Shown here piece after piece: positions 48,038-61,331 of a stretch of 64,000 nt of DNA. This DNA comes from Oscarella lobularis (Eukaryota > Porifera > Homoscleromorpha > Homosclerophorida > Oscarellidae). The DNA lies in NCBI RefSeq assembly GCF_947507565.1, contig NC_089178.1, forward strand, positions 3,348,001 through 3,412,000, given 5' to 3'. The notes beneath the pieces are model-generated. The model made no database searches. It was given only the letters and a program-made list of their open reading frames with translations, and was not told the origin of the DNA. Positions within the stretch are counted from its first letter, which is position 1. Each line of letters opens with the position of its first letter. The position numbers and the translations under genes are program-made.

Positions 48038-48118
48038 TTTTAGTTTTCCCTTGCCTTGGGACCTTCTTTATATCAACCTCCCTCTCCCCCACTCGCGCAA
48101 AAGTATAAAACGTTTTCT

Positions 48119-49669
48119 TCAAAATCTAGTCTTGCATTCCTTGTTGCACGGCTTCGGACAATCATCCATGAGTTGAGTGAGACCTTTTCTATTGAAATAC
48201 CAGTCGCCCAGCGATTCCCCATACGTTGTATTTTTTATGGTAACGCCTTCGTAAGGAAGACCGAAATTTCCTAAAAATCGATTATTTATTTATTTATTTA
48301 TTTATTTACACGAAGAAGACCCAATTTGAGCTTGCACCTGTATGGTCAAGACAAGAGGGTCCAAACAGACCGTCTCCCTTTGGCGAACGTGTGATATTCA
48401 TCATAGTTGCTCTCATGTGATCTCCGTAGTATTCAATGTAGCGAATAGCGTCAGGTGTATTCTGTAACAGAGAAAGAAAATTATTGAAAGCTCGTGCATG
48501 ATTTTCTCCTGTACCTGTTTTGGACAGCCAAGCTGAACAAATAGCTGATTAGAGTCATACTGATTTTCTATGACATAAAGTGAAGTCTACGCAAATTTAG
48601 CTATTACAGTATTTTGATAATGGGGTTTTGTTTGCCTCAATGTATGGATAGAGGAAGGCGATATTGGCCGGCCCGCACCAGTAGGGTTTATCTGGATTCG
48701 CCTTGGTACACTTCTCCTCTGTAAAACTGCGATAGAGATCATAGATTGAACTATTGCGCGGTGGCTGCTCTTCGTTTTTGACCCAGAAAGAATAGCCAGA
48801 AACGTTCTCTGGAAAGAACAAGCCTCCTAATGGCAGTAAAAATGTTATTTGGTGAAAATATAGAGGAGAAGGCGAACCAATAGGGGCAGATTTTACGGTA
48901 GCCCAGTGTAAAGTAGTTGCAAAGTAGTCTGCATGTTCAAAAGCGCCTATGCCTCCAGCTGATTCACCCGATACGAGAATAGTTTGAGATCTAAGAAAGC
49001 CGAAATAGATTTGAAAAACAATAGATGTGTTCCTCTTACTGATTCAAATTGGTCATGTTTAGTAGATCAGATATAATCGTTTCGATTGTTAGATGCCCGG
49101 CAAAGAACAAGTTCCATTCATTGGGACTCGTCCTTTGCCCGGTATGGAAATCCCCGCCACAGTACTGCACGCAGAGTTACTGTATGACAAAGACGCGGTA
49201 TAGCTACTCTAAAAAGTTTACCGGAATAAAGACGTGGTTCCACGAGTAAAAGTCTTTGTTGCCTGTGGAATCGGTCGAAAGAATTCCCTCGCCGTTCGTT
49301 TGTGACGGCCAGTTTTTCGACGAGCCACGAGGGCCGTGGGATCGAGATGTGCAGCTGCTTTCTCGGTCACAGAAACCACCACCTTTAGAATTGAGTAGAG
49401 AGGCGCGACAGTGTAGGAATACCCAGACAGACCTTGAAGAAAAATAGCCCACGAAGTCTTGTTGCTTCCAGCACGATAGTAGTATCCTGACGGCGAACCG
49501 TCGAGACAGCGAGCTCCGTGGGCGACCGACTGTTCATTAGTGAAGAGGTGCAGATCTAAGCTTGTTGAGCTAACGACTCTAAAACGATTTTGGTGGTGAG
49601 GAATAGAGTAGACTGTAATACGTACGTAGCAAGGATTGAGACGATGCAGTAAGCGAAAAGAGTCACCAT
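48119..49669 (-). CDS. Secreted pectinacetylesterase/NOTUM-family hydrolase, tandem copy 2
   Basis: Starts MVTLFAYCIVSILAT (signal peptide) and shares exon structure and most residues with copy 1, including intron TTTA repeats and 3' end, so the duplication is recent. Blocks seen: GGGFCDRESSC, STGNKDFYSWNHVFIP, SGESAGGIGAFEHADYFA (nucleophile Ser), KPYWCGPANIAFLYPYIEAN, GESLGDWYFNRKG and the end CNKECKTRF. The gap to copy 1 is 81 bp. No disabling change was noticed. Confidence 0.83.
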
Positions 49670-49774
49670 TTTTAGTATCACTATGCAAATCATATCAATA
49701 TCAACATTAGGAGGTCACGGAACAGAACAGCGTGCAGGAACACCAGGGAACACACATGTATTAGCTAGCTGTGT

Positions 49775-51345
49775 TCACCCCAAGTCGCATTTTGCATTGC
49801 ATGGGAGTGTGCAGTTCTTCATGAGCTGAGTATACGTCGTGCCTTCCCTTTTGTAATACCAGTCACCTAAGGATTCTCCATACGTGATGTTGTTGATTGT
49901 GATGCCCTCATAAGGCACGAGGAAATTTTCTAATACACGTTCACGTGCTTGGATTTTAAAGTGACGTTTTTTTACCATACTGTACATACCAACATGAGCG
50001 ATGCATGAGGGTGCAAATAATCCGTCGTTTTTTGTTGAGTTAAGAACTTCATCCAGAGAATCCCTCATCAGCTTCCCGTAATATTCGACATAGTGAACAA
50101 CGTCGCTTGTTTTCTGGAATCCGAGTTAAAAGGTTTAGGAATTTCGTAGTAGTTAATTTTGCACCTCGCTTGGGCAACCTTGCTCAGTGAATAACTGCCA
50201 CGAGTCGTATTGATTTTCAATGACATATAATGGTGTCTGCAAGAGACAGTATCAAAACGATACCATGTTTTTATTTTCTAATTGCCTTTATGTATGGGTA
50301 GAGAAAGGGTATGTTTGCTGGTCCGCACATGTACGCTTTTCCCGGATTAGCCTTGGTGCAGGCCTGTTGAGTAAAACTATCATAAAGAAGATAGATAGAA
50401 TTTGAGCGCGGGAGAGCCGGTTCTTTCTTGAGCCATTCATTATAGTTCATAGCACCGATTGGAGTAAACCATCCTCCTGGAGAGAGGAACCATTGTTTGC
50501 AATAATAAAGAAATTAAATTTGCTTGCCAATAGGAGCAGATTTGACGGTCGCTTTAGTAAGAAGAGATGCCAAGTAGTCGGCGTGTTCAAAAGCGCCTAT
50601 TCCTCCAGCAGATTCTCCAGTTAGAAGAACCTGTTTTGCTCTATTTAAATATAGTTAGGAAATAGAGAAAACGTTGACTCTTTCTTTCTCTACTGTTCTA
50701 AATTGCTCGTGTTCATTAGATCCGAAAGGACGGCTTTGATCGTCAAATGTCCAGAAAAGTACATCTTCCAATCGTTGGGTTTGCTTCTCTGACCGCTGTG
50801 CAAATCACCGCAGCAATACTGCCAAGTAAGCAAGTGCTGAGCGTAAATAAATAGTGGGTGTACGAGCTTTTCTTTACCGGTATATAAATGTGATTCCACG
50901 AGTAGAAATCTTTGTTACCCGTCGAGCTAATTGTGAGTAGGCCCGGAGCTGTCATAGTCGGTTTCCAGCCCTTTGAAGAGCCCAAGTTTGTTCTAGTCCT
51001 ATCCGTGCAGCTGTCTAAATCAGCGCAATAGCCGCCTCCTAGAACATTGCATAATCGAGAGCTCATTGACGAGTTTCACTTTCGGCTCTCTTACCTTCTA
51101 AAAATATGACCCATGCCGTTTTGTTTGATCCTGCTTTGTAATAGTAGCCCGATGGGGTGCCGTCCAGACAGCGGGCCCCGTGCAGAACACTCTGCTCTTT
51201 GGAGAAGAGACGCAATTGGAGGTCGGCTGCTTCAGGCCTTAATAAAGAACTCGAGCACCTTTAGAATTGTTTATTTCTATGCATACACAATTGCAAGTGT
51301 CCCTGTGACGCAGCATGCGAGAAGGAAGAGGCCAAAGTTTGACAT
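49775..51345 (-). CDS. Secreted pectinacetylesterase/NOTUM-family hydrolase, tandem copy 3
   Basis: Starts MSNFGLFLLACCVTGTLAI (signal peptide) and is the most divergent of the three. It keeps SVLHGARCLDGTPSGYYYKAG, GGGYCADLDSCTDR, STGNKDFYSWNHIYIP, YCCGDLHSGQRSKPNDWKMYFSGH (in parts), TGESAGGIGAFEHADYL with the nucleophile Ser, KAYMCGPANIPFLYPYIKA, CIAHVGMY with the likely catalytic His, and ends PCNAKCDLG. Same intron positions as the others. It lies divergently 74 bp from the intradiol dioxygenase gene. Confidence 0.82.
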
Positions 51346-51419
51346 CGCTAGAGTTGACGTCACAAGACCCTATCACGTGAAACTGAGTCATTCATCTGGA
51401 CGCTATTGTTCTCATCGTC

Positions 51420-52622
51420 ATGCTTTGCACTACCTTTGTATTTTTGGCAATTGTCGCCGTTGGACAGACTCAGGTTCAACCGTGTCGTCCAACGGGATCA
51501 GCTGTAGAGGGACCGTACTACAAACCTGGTCAGCCAAACAGAGAATTTTTCTGCACAGGAGATCCCGCATTTTACTCAAAGGAAGCGACGAAGCTCGTTG
51601 TGTCCGGTCGAGTATTAGACTATGAATCAGAATGTCGTTTCGTTGTCCCCGGAGCGAAGGTCGAAGTGTGGCAAGCGAGTTCGACAGGTTACTACGAGGA
51701 CAAAAGTCTTTGCCGCAGTACGTTGTACGCGGACGATGCTGGTCGATACAAGTTCACTACGGTGCATCCTGGACGATACCGCCTTGGACGCGGATTTCGT
51801 CCAGCCCACATCCATTTCAAAGTTTCAGATACCGAGGGGCGCTATGTCAAGTTGACAACTCAGTTATACTTTGAAGGTCTCTTCTTGGTATTTTGTGGTT
51901 TTTGGTCTCTACTTCCTTTTGTGTCTAGGCGATCCCTACTTGTTTCCCAATGATGCCTGTCCTGGCTGCAGTTCGGGAGATCGGACGCTAATTGTCACGA
52001 GAGAATCGCTTGAAGCGGATGTGAATGGTTCCAAGTGGTTTAGCGGGGAGTTCAACGTTGTCCTTCGTCGGACAAGTTCGTGGAAATTGCCTCCACAGCC
52101 AACGTGTCCAATCCCAACAACACCTCCGCCCTTTGTGTCGTCTGCGGCTCCGACGACATCAATTCCGACGTCTTCGGTTCCTATTGAACCGGTTGAACCT
52201 CGAACGCCATTGGGTTCAGATTGTCCAGGAGACGATACCGTTACCGCCACTTCTATTAGCATATTTGACTACGGTGAGTGTTTTCCTAATAGTTATGCTG
52301 AAAAAAAGAATTTCTCTCAGTTTTGAAGGTGAAAGTGAAAAGGAAAGCTAATTCTACACTCGCTCCGGTGAAAATTTTAAACGTTCACAAGATTCCCACA
52401 TCGCTCATGGAAAGCTTCAAAGATGACGATATGGTCGACGTGACTTGCCCAGATGACTGTGAAATATGCGGTTCAGCAATGAAGCCGAAAACGACGCTGT
52501 ATTTATTGGGTCTGAAGAAAGATCTTCACCCATCTGGTGACAAGATAAGTCTGGGTCGTAAATCAATAATTTGCCCACGTTCTATCTGCAAAAAGGTTAT
52601 CAGGAAAACCTTTGTCATATGA
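51420..52622 (+). CDS. Secreted intradiol ring-cleavage dioxygenase with C-terminal NTR-like domain
   Basis: Three exons (51420-51871, 51930-52273, 52323-52622) join by GT-AG introns. The start MLCTTFVFLAIVAVGQTQ is a signal peptide. Residues about 25-195 form a Dioxygenase_C domain. VEVWQASSTGYY supplies the first iron-ligand Tyr, PGRY the second, and GFRPAHIHFKV the two His ligands; then LTTQLYF|GDPYL. So the mononuclear Fe(III) site of catechol 1,2-dioxygenase/protocatechuate 3,4-dioxygenase is intact. A Thr/Ser/Pro linker follows. The last exon encodes about 100 residues with KVKVKRKANS... and paired Cys (CPDDC, CEIC, ICP, CKK), resembling a netrin/TIMP (NTR) module. Intradiol dioxygenases are typical of bacteria and fungi and patchy in animals. 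Catechol-type substrate is inferred. Confidence 0.82.
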
Positions 52623-52753
52623 TTGAAACCGAGGTTATGTTGAATTTTCTCCTGCTCTACTGTTTCTGTTTCTTTTCTTGCATTTAGCATATATTCTATT
52701 AACGTGACATACGTGGAACATGCAAACGAAGCTAAAAGGTAGGTAACTGTATA

Positions 52754-53752
52754 CTAGAGGTCATTTCTTCCACTCTTTTGCTGGGCTTTTTTCGCCTTTC
52801 TCGTCTTCTCATATCTCTCCTCCGCCCCGTCAATCTGCCCAAGCTTCCCCGACTGATAATCAGTGAAAGCCTGCTGAATTTCTTCCCACGTATTCATCAC
52901 AAAGGGGCCGTGCCAAGCGACCGGCTCACCAATTGGTTCACCAGCAAGCAGCAGAACCCGGCACTCCTCATCGGCTCCAGCGGACACAGTAAACGCAGTG
53001 CCGTCACCCATCGTTCCCACCTGACCCATCTTCGCAGGTCGTCGTTCCTTCCCGAGAAATCCCGCCCCTCGCCACACGTAAGCAAATCCCTTATAACTTG
53101 CCGGAATTGGTTGAGTGAATGAACTTCCTGGCGACAGGTGCACGTCCAGATAAAGAATCGGAATACGCGTTTCTATTGTCGCCGACACGCCCAGCGATTC
53201 GCCGGCAATTACTTTCACCGTCACGCCGTCGGCCTTGGCAACGGGAATCCGCTCTGGGGGCGTGTCCTGATAGCGAGGCTTCCTCATTTTATCCTTCTTC
53301 GGTAAATTAACCCACAGTTGAAAGCCCTCCATTCGACCGCCTTTTTCCAAGAGTTCGTCCGTTGGCATTTCGCTGTGAACGACTCCGGAGCCGGCAGTCA
53401 TCCACTGAACCCATCCGGGTGTGAGCACGCCCGAATTCCCCGCACTATCCTGGTGTTTCATACCACCGTCGATTATGTACGTCACCGTTTCGAAGCCGCG
53501 GTGGGGATGATCGGGAGCGCCGACCGCTTGTCCGGGACCGTATTCGACTGGACCCATGTGATCGAGCATGAGGAAGGGATCGACGTTGCGAATGCGACCG
53601 CCGATGGGACGGCGGACGAGAAATCCGCCGCCTTCGCGTTGCTGGTGGGACGTTTCGAAGGCGACGACTGCTCGATCGACCAACGGTGCCGTGCTCATCT
53701 TTGCAAGAAGCAGAAACGATGCGACGCTAAGTCCAAGTCGAATTCGAAGCAT
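52754..53752 (-). CDS. Pirin family protein
   Basis: A single-exon ORF of about 332 aa. The N-terminal cupin carries the pirin signature REGGGFLVRRPIGG, then DHPHRGFETVTYI and WMTAGSGVVHSEMP, which provide the His/His/His/Glu metal site. GGRMEGFQLWVNLP and the C-terminal cupin (AYVWRGAGF, LLLAGEPIGEPVAWHGPFVMNT) follow. Pirins include a nuclear cofactor in mammals and quercetin 2,3-dioxygenases in bacteria. The ATG at 53752 gives a hydrophobic lead (RLGLSVASFLLLAK) that looks like a signal or mitochondrial leader; the usual pirin start would be MSTAP 18 residues later. The frame has no intron and the style is bacterial-like. It converges on the dioxygenase gene (131 bp). Confidence 0.9.
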   Translation of the reverse strand: MLRIRLGLSVASFLLLAKMSTAPLVDRAVVAFETSHQQREGGGFLVRRPIGGRIRNVDPFLMLDHMGPVEYGPGQAVGAPDHPHRGFETVTYIIDGGMKHQDSAGNSGVLTPGWVQWMTAGSGVVHSEMPTDELLEKGGRMEGFQLWVNLPKKDKMRKPRYQDTPPERIPVAKADGVTVKVIAGESLGVSATIETRIPILYLDVHLSPGSSFTQPIPASYKGFAYVWRGAGFLGKERRPAKMGQVGTMGDGTAFTVSAGADEECRVLLLAGEPIGEPVAWHGPFVMNTWEEIQQAFTDYQSGKLGQIDGAEERYEKTRKAKKAQQKSGRNDL

Positions 53753-53799
53753 CAACTGTACTGCGCTTGCAGTAACACCTTCTTATAGGCTACGCCCTC

Positions 53800-54240
53800 T
53801 GTTTTTCGACTCACTATGACTGAGGATGAGTCACGAGGAATCACCAAGGAAGGAAGTCTGCTAATTTTAACCGTCTAACGCACGCAGCGCCAGTCACGTT
53901 CTCGGAGAAGGGAGAGAGCCTTTCGCTGCGCGTCCAAGGGAAGAATGCGAGCTCAAAGCACCCAGTTTCTTTCCCTCAGGTAATCACGCACGTTTTTCAT
54001 AGGTAATCGGCGCTGCTCAGGCGAATTGACTGATTTTTCTTGCCTCCTCCTAGGCCAACTGTTTCTCTCACTAAAGCACTGCCGTATCGATACGCAAGCA
54101 TTGCGTAACAGGTAAGAAACTCAAAGAGATCGAGTCTCATCGCAGATACCTTCGTTTTCTTGCAGGATTATAGATAACGCGGTCTTCTGCTGAAGAGAAA
54201 TTAACTGGACGAAGAGGCTTTTTTGGCTATGATGACTAAG
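53800..54240 (+). ncRNA. Candidate spliced transcript with little coding potential
   Basis: Two GT-AG introns look good by eye: ctcag|gtaatcacg ... cctcctcctag (53989-54052) and aacag|gtaagaaac ... ttcttgcag (54112-54165). Joined exons keep only a short frame starting ATGCGAGCTC (about 29 codons). The transcript would run away from pirin from a shared promoter. It could be a lncRNA, a small-peptide gene or an unrecognised first part of something else. Confidence 0.3.
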
Positions 54241-54726
54241 TAGTCTCTACGTAGAGCGGGTGCATGTGTAGTTAGGCGCATAACATGATTCGCACGCCCT
54301 GCTGCTCCCCTGACGCGTGCTAGGTAGGTAAGAGGTTAGCTTAGGTTAGTTTAGGACACCGGCGGGGTGGTGCACCCCGCGTGCGCTGCCGCCGTCATGG
54401 AGGAGAGGGTAGGGTATAGAAATTTTATTTCAATAAAAATGAAAAAATGAACAGGCTTTCCCCTCTTCTTCCGCGGGCAGTTTTTGTTAACGGGGTCTTG
54501 CCCAGGACCCCGGAGCAGTTTTTCATGACGGGGTCATGCTCAGGACCCCAACGCCTATCTAAGAAATATTAGTAAAAAATAAAAAATATGTTTTATGGGT
54601 ACCTTATGTCTTCATTTTTGATCTTTCCTTTCTTGTGGGCTATGTGTACCTGCAAATAAATCAAGAAGACTATCGCAGGCACATATTTAGCTGTATTTAT
54701 CCAAAGCGTTTGTTTGTCTGAATAAT
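54241..54726. other. Non-coding stretch with a 38-bp tandem repeat
   Basis: No gene seen. It contains two copies of a 35-bp unit (gcagttttt...ggacccc) at 54477-54511 and 54515-54549, period 38, and each unit holds the inverted pair ggggtc/gacccc. A palindromic ggtggtgcaccccgc lies at 54365-54380. It may be part of a small mobile element or a 3' end of a neighbouring transcript. Confidence 0.5.
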
Positions 54727-55223
54727 CTAAATATCAGGAGTCGACGATCCCATATAAACGCGAAGATCATTCACTGTTCCTCGAATTAGTTTCGAGCGAA
54801 CAGTAGGCAGACCGAGCCTTTGGTGAGCGGCAAAGCGATGACAACCGCCCAGCGAAAAATAGTAATCTCCGCCGTCACGCCCCTTTATCCACAGAACATC
54901 GATCGGGGGAACCCGAGATCGATCTGACTATAAAAGTTGTTTCGTGCAAAATCTGCGTAGATTTTAGAAGGTTAGCTAACCTGAAGAGTCTTCATGAGGG
55001 AGGAGACTTTTTGTTCGTTCACTTCGGACGGTAAAGGACGAATAATCGCTTTCATGGGGACATCGTACACGTCCTCCACGTGATCGGAGTGTATCGACGT
55101 CCCAATCGATCCGTCGCTCATCGTCCTCGTCGCTTGGACGCTTTCAACGAGGAGAAACACCGAAAAGAAAAGGCGTGCAATGACGAACATGCGGGACACG
55201 AGAGTTTTAATCCGGGACGCCAA
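54727..55223 (-). CDS. SRXN1: Sulfiredoxin with N-terminal hydrophobic leader
   Basis: Two exons separated by a 53-bp intron. The conserved core reads [22 protein letters not shown], then [34 protein letters not shown], with the catalytic Cys in GGCHR, ending [12 protein letters not shown]. Sulfiredoxin uses ATP to repair over-oxidised 2-Cys peroxiredoxins. Before the core lies about 50 residues containing [27 protein letters not shown], a basic-then-hydrophobic segment that could be a signal peptide, membrane anchor or mitochondrial leader. Most animal sulfiredoxins are cytosolic with a short N-terminus, so the location is of interest. An in-frame Met at 55190 is an alternative start but keeps the hydrophobic part. 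The start is 26 bp from KIN17. Confidence 0.9.
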
Positions 55224-55249
55224 GACGCCAACTTACCGTCGCCAAAAAG
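55224..55249. promoter_or_regulatory. 26-bp divergent spacer between sulfiredoxin and KIN17 starts
   Basis: The two start codons face away from each other with 26 bp between. The promoter must overlap the first exons. No TATA box. Confidence 0.55.
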
Positions 55250-56422
55250 ATGGGAAAGAAGGCAGATTTTTTGAGTCCGAAGGCGATATCGAATCGCATT
55301 AAATCAAAAGGCCTTCAAAAGCTTCGTTGGTACTGTCAAATGTGCCAGAAACAGTGTCGCGACGAGAACGGATTCAAATGCCACACGATGTCGGAGTCGC
55401 ATCAACGCCAAATGATGCTCGTCGGCGAAAATCCGGGCAAATACATCCACGCATTCAGCTCGGAATTCTTCGCCGACTTCATGCGCCTACTTCGACACAG
55501 TTTCGGCACGACGCGCGTCCACTCGAACGTCGTCTATCAAGAATACATCAAAGACAAGCATCACTTTCACATGAACTCGACCCGATGGACGACGCTATCG
55601 GGATTCGTTCGCTTTCTCGGTCGCGAAGGCATTTGCAAAGTGGACGAGACGGAAAAGGGTCTTTTTCTCCAATACATCGAAAAGGATCCCGAGGGACGAG
55701 CGCGACGCGAGAAAAGGGAAAAAATGGCGAAAGACGACGCGGAACGAGAGGCGGAGCTCATTGCGCGTCAGGTGGAGAAGGGAGCCGCCGAGTCTGGAAG
55801 CCCGGAGGAAGTCGTTTATACGGAGTTGAAACGTGATGAGGAGAGTGAGGGAAAAATCGCTTTTAAATTGGGGGGCGGGGCTGTTGCGGCGTCGAAAGAG
55901 GAGGAAGAGGTTCCAGGGCCTCCTCCTCCTCCTAAACCAATCAGCGTGTTCGCTTCTGGAGCAAAAAAGACGACGGATCAGAAAAAATCACTTGACCCGA
56001 GAAAACGGTCCGCTTTGGATGAAATTATCGAAATGGAGGAGAAGAAAAGGGCCAAGGTGAAAAAGCACGACAATTGGCTGTTCGAAAACATTGTCGTCAA
56101 AGTCGTGTACAAAAAGTTGGGAGATCGTTATCACAAGCGCAAGGGAATCGTTCGCAATGTCGAGGATCGTTTTCTCGGGGTCGTCAAAATGCTGGATAGC
56201 GGGGACGTGCTTAAAGTCGATCAGGCTCACCTTGAGACGGTCATTCCCGCCGTCGGAAAACCGGTGCTGATCTTAAACGGCGCCTATCGGGGATTACGAG
56301 CCGTCTTAAAGAAATTGGATATTGATAATTATTGCGTTGACGTTGAGATTGATGAGGGACCGCTGAAGGGTCGCGCTGTGGAGGGAATAGCCTATGAGGA
56401 CGTTTCTAAATGGTATGAGTAG
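55250..56422 (+). CDS. KIN: DNA/RNA-binding protein KIN17
   Basis: A single-exon ORF of 390 aa (human KIN is 393). It starts MGKKADFLSPKAISNRIKSKGLQKLRWYC. The C2H2-type zinc finger is CQMCQKQCRDENGFKCH...H (about 28-53). A winged-helix region (FFADFMRLLRHSFGTTRVHSN, HHFHMNSTRWTTLSGFVRFLG) follows, then an acidic/basic coiled middle. The C-terminal tandem SH3-like/KOW domain is IVVKVVYKKLGDRYHKRKGIVRNVEDRF and KPVLILNGAYRGLRAVL (both in parts). KIN17 acts in the nucleus in DNA replication, repair and mRNA processing. Every family block is present, without an intron. Confidence 0.95.
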   Translation: MGKKADFLSPKAISNRIKSKGLQKLRWYCQMCQKQCRDENGFKCHTMSESHQRQMMLVGENPGKYIHAFSSEFFADFMRLLRHSFGTTRVHSNVVYQEYIKDKHHFHMNSTRWTTLSGFVRFLGREGICKVDETEKGLFLQYIEKDPEGRARREKREKMAKDDAEREAELIARQVEKGAAESGSPEEVVYTELKRDEESEGKIAFKLGGGAVAASKEEEEVPGPPPPPKPISVFASGAKKTTDQKKSLDPRKRSALDEIIEMEEKKRAKVKKHDNWLFENIVVKVVYKKLGDRYHKRKGIVRNVEDRFLGVVKMLDSGDVLKVDQAHLETVIPAVGKPVLILNGAYRGLRAVLKKLDIDNYCVDVEIDEGPLKGRAVEGIAYEDVSKWYE

Positions 56423-56559
56423 GGGGGGAGGTTGACTGTACCATATTAACTGTAGTTTCTTTGTCTTTGTTTTTGTGTTGGGATTGGCTATTTCACAAAT
56501 ATATCATGTGACAGAGAGAAAATGTTGAAAATATGTCCTAATACGCAATTGATTTCTAC

Positions 56560-56590
56560 GGGGGAGGGGGGGGGGGGGGGGGGGGGGGGG
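56560..56590. repeat. Poly-G tract
   Basis: About 30 G with a single A interruption, in the 206-bp convergent spacer between KIN17 and PKN. Confidence 0.9.
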
Positions 56591-56628
56591 CAGCGAGAGC
56601 CCTGTACAGTTACGAAGATAACAAAAGC

Positions 56629-61066
<4,438 letters not shown>

Positions 61067-61091
61067 TTTTCGGGGCGAAATCCCGTCAACG

Positions 61092-61238
61092 ATGACGTCC
61101 GACGTTCGTCTGATTCGATTTCGATACAAGCGCGATCCGATGGTGGAGTGGGAACGCGACGAAACGGCTCCGCGAGTAAGAGTTCGGCGATGGAATAAAG
61201 AGAAGAGCCCGTATGTTAATCACAAGGCCCAAGAATGA
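61092..61238 (+). CDS. Possible 48-aa basic small protein or first exon
   Basis: The ATG lies 25 bp from the divergent PKN start, in the position where other genes in this window begin. The frame MTSDVRLIRFRYKRDPMVEWERDE continues to a stop at 61236-61238 and is strongly basic. A donor-like CGA|GTAAGAG lies inside at about 61173, so it may be only a first exon; it could also be non-coding antisense upstream sequence. No family recognised. Confidence 0.25.
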   Translation: MTSDVRLIRFRYKRDPMVEWERDETAPRVRVRRWNKEKSPYVNHKAQE

Positions 61239-61331
61239 AAAGTCGAGGCGAGAAAATTATAATCAACAATGTAGAGACTACGCGTTTCTAGGACGACGAA
61301 GTAAAACACAACACAAATTTTTCAATAACAC

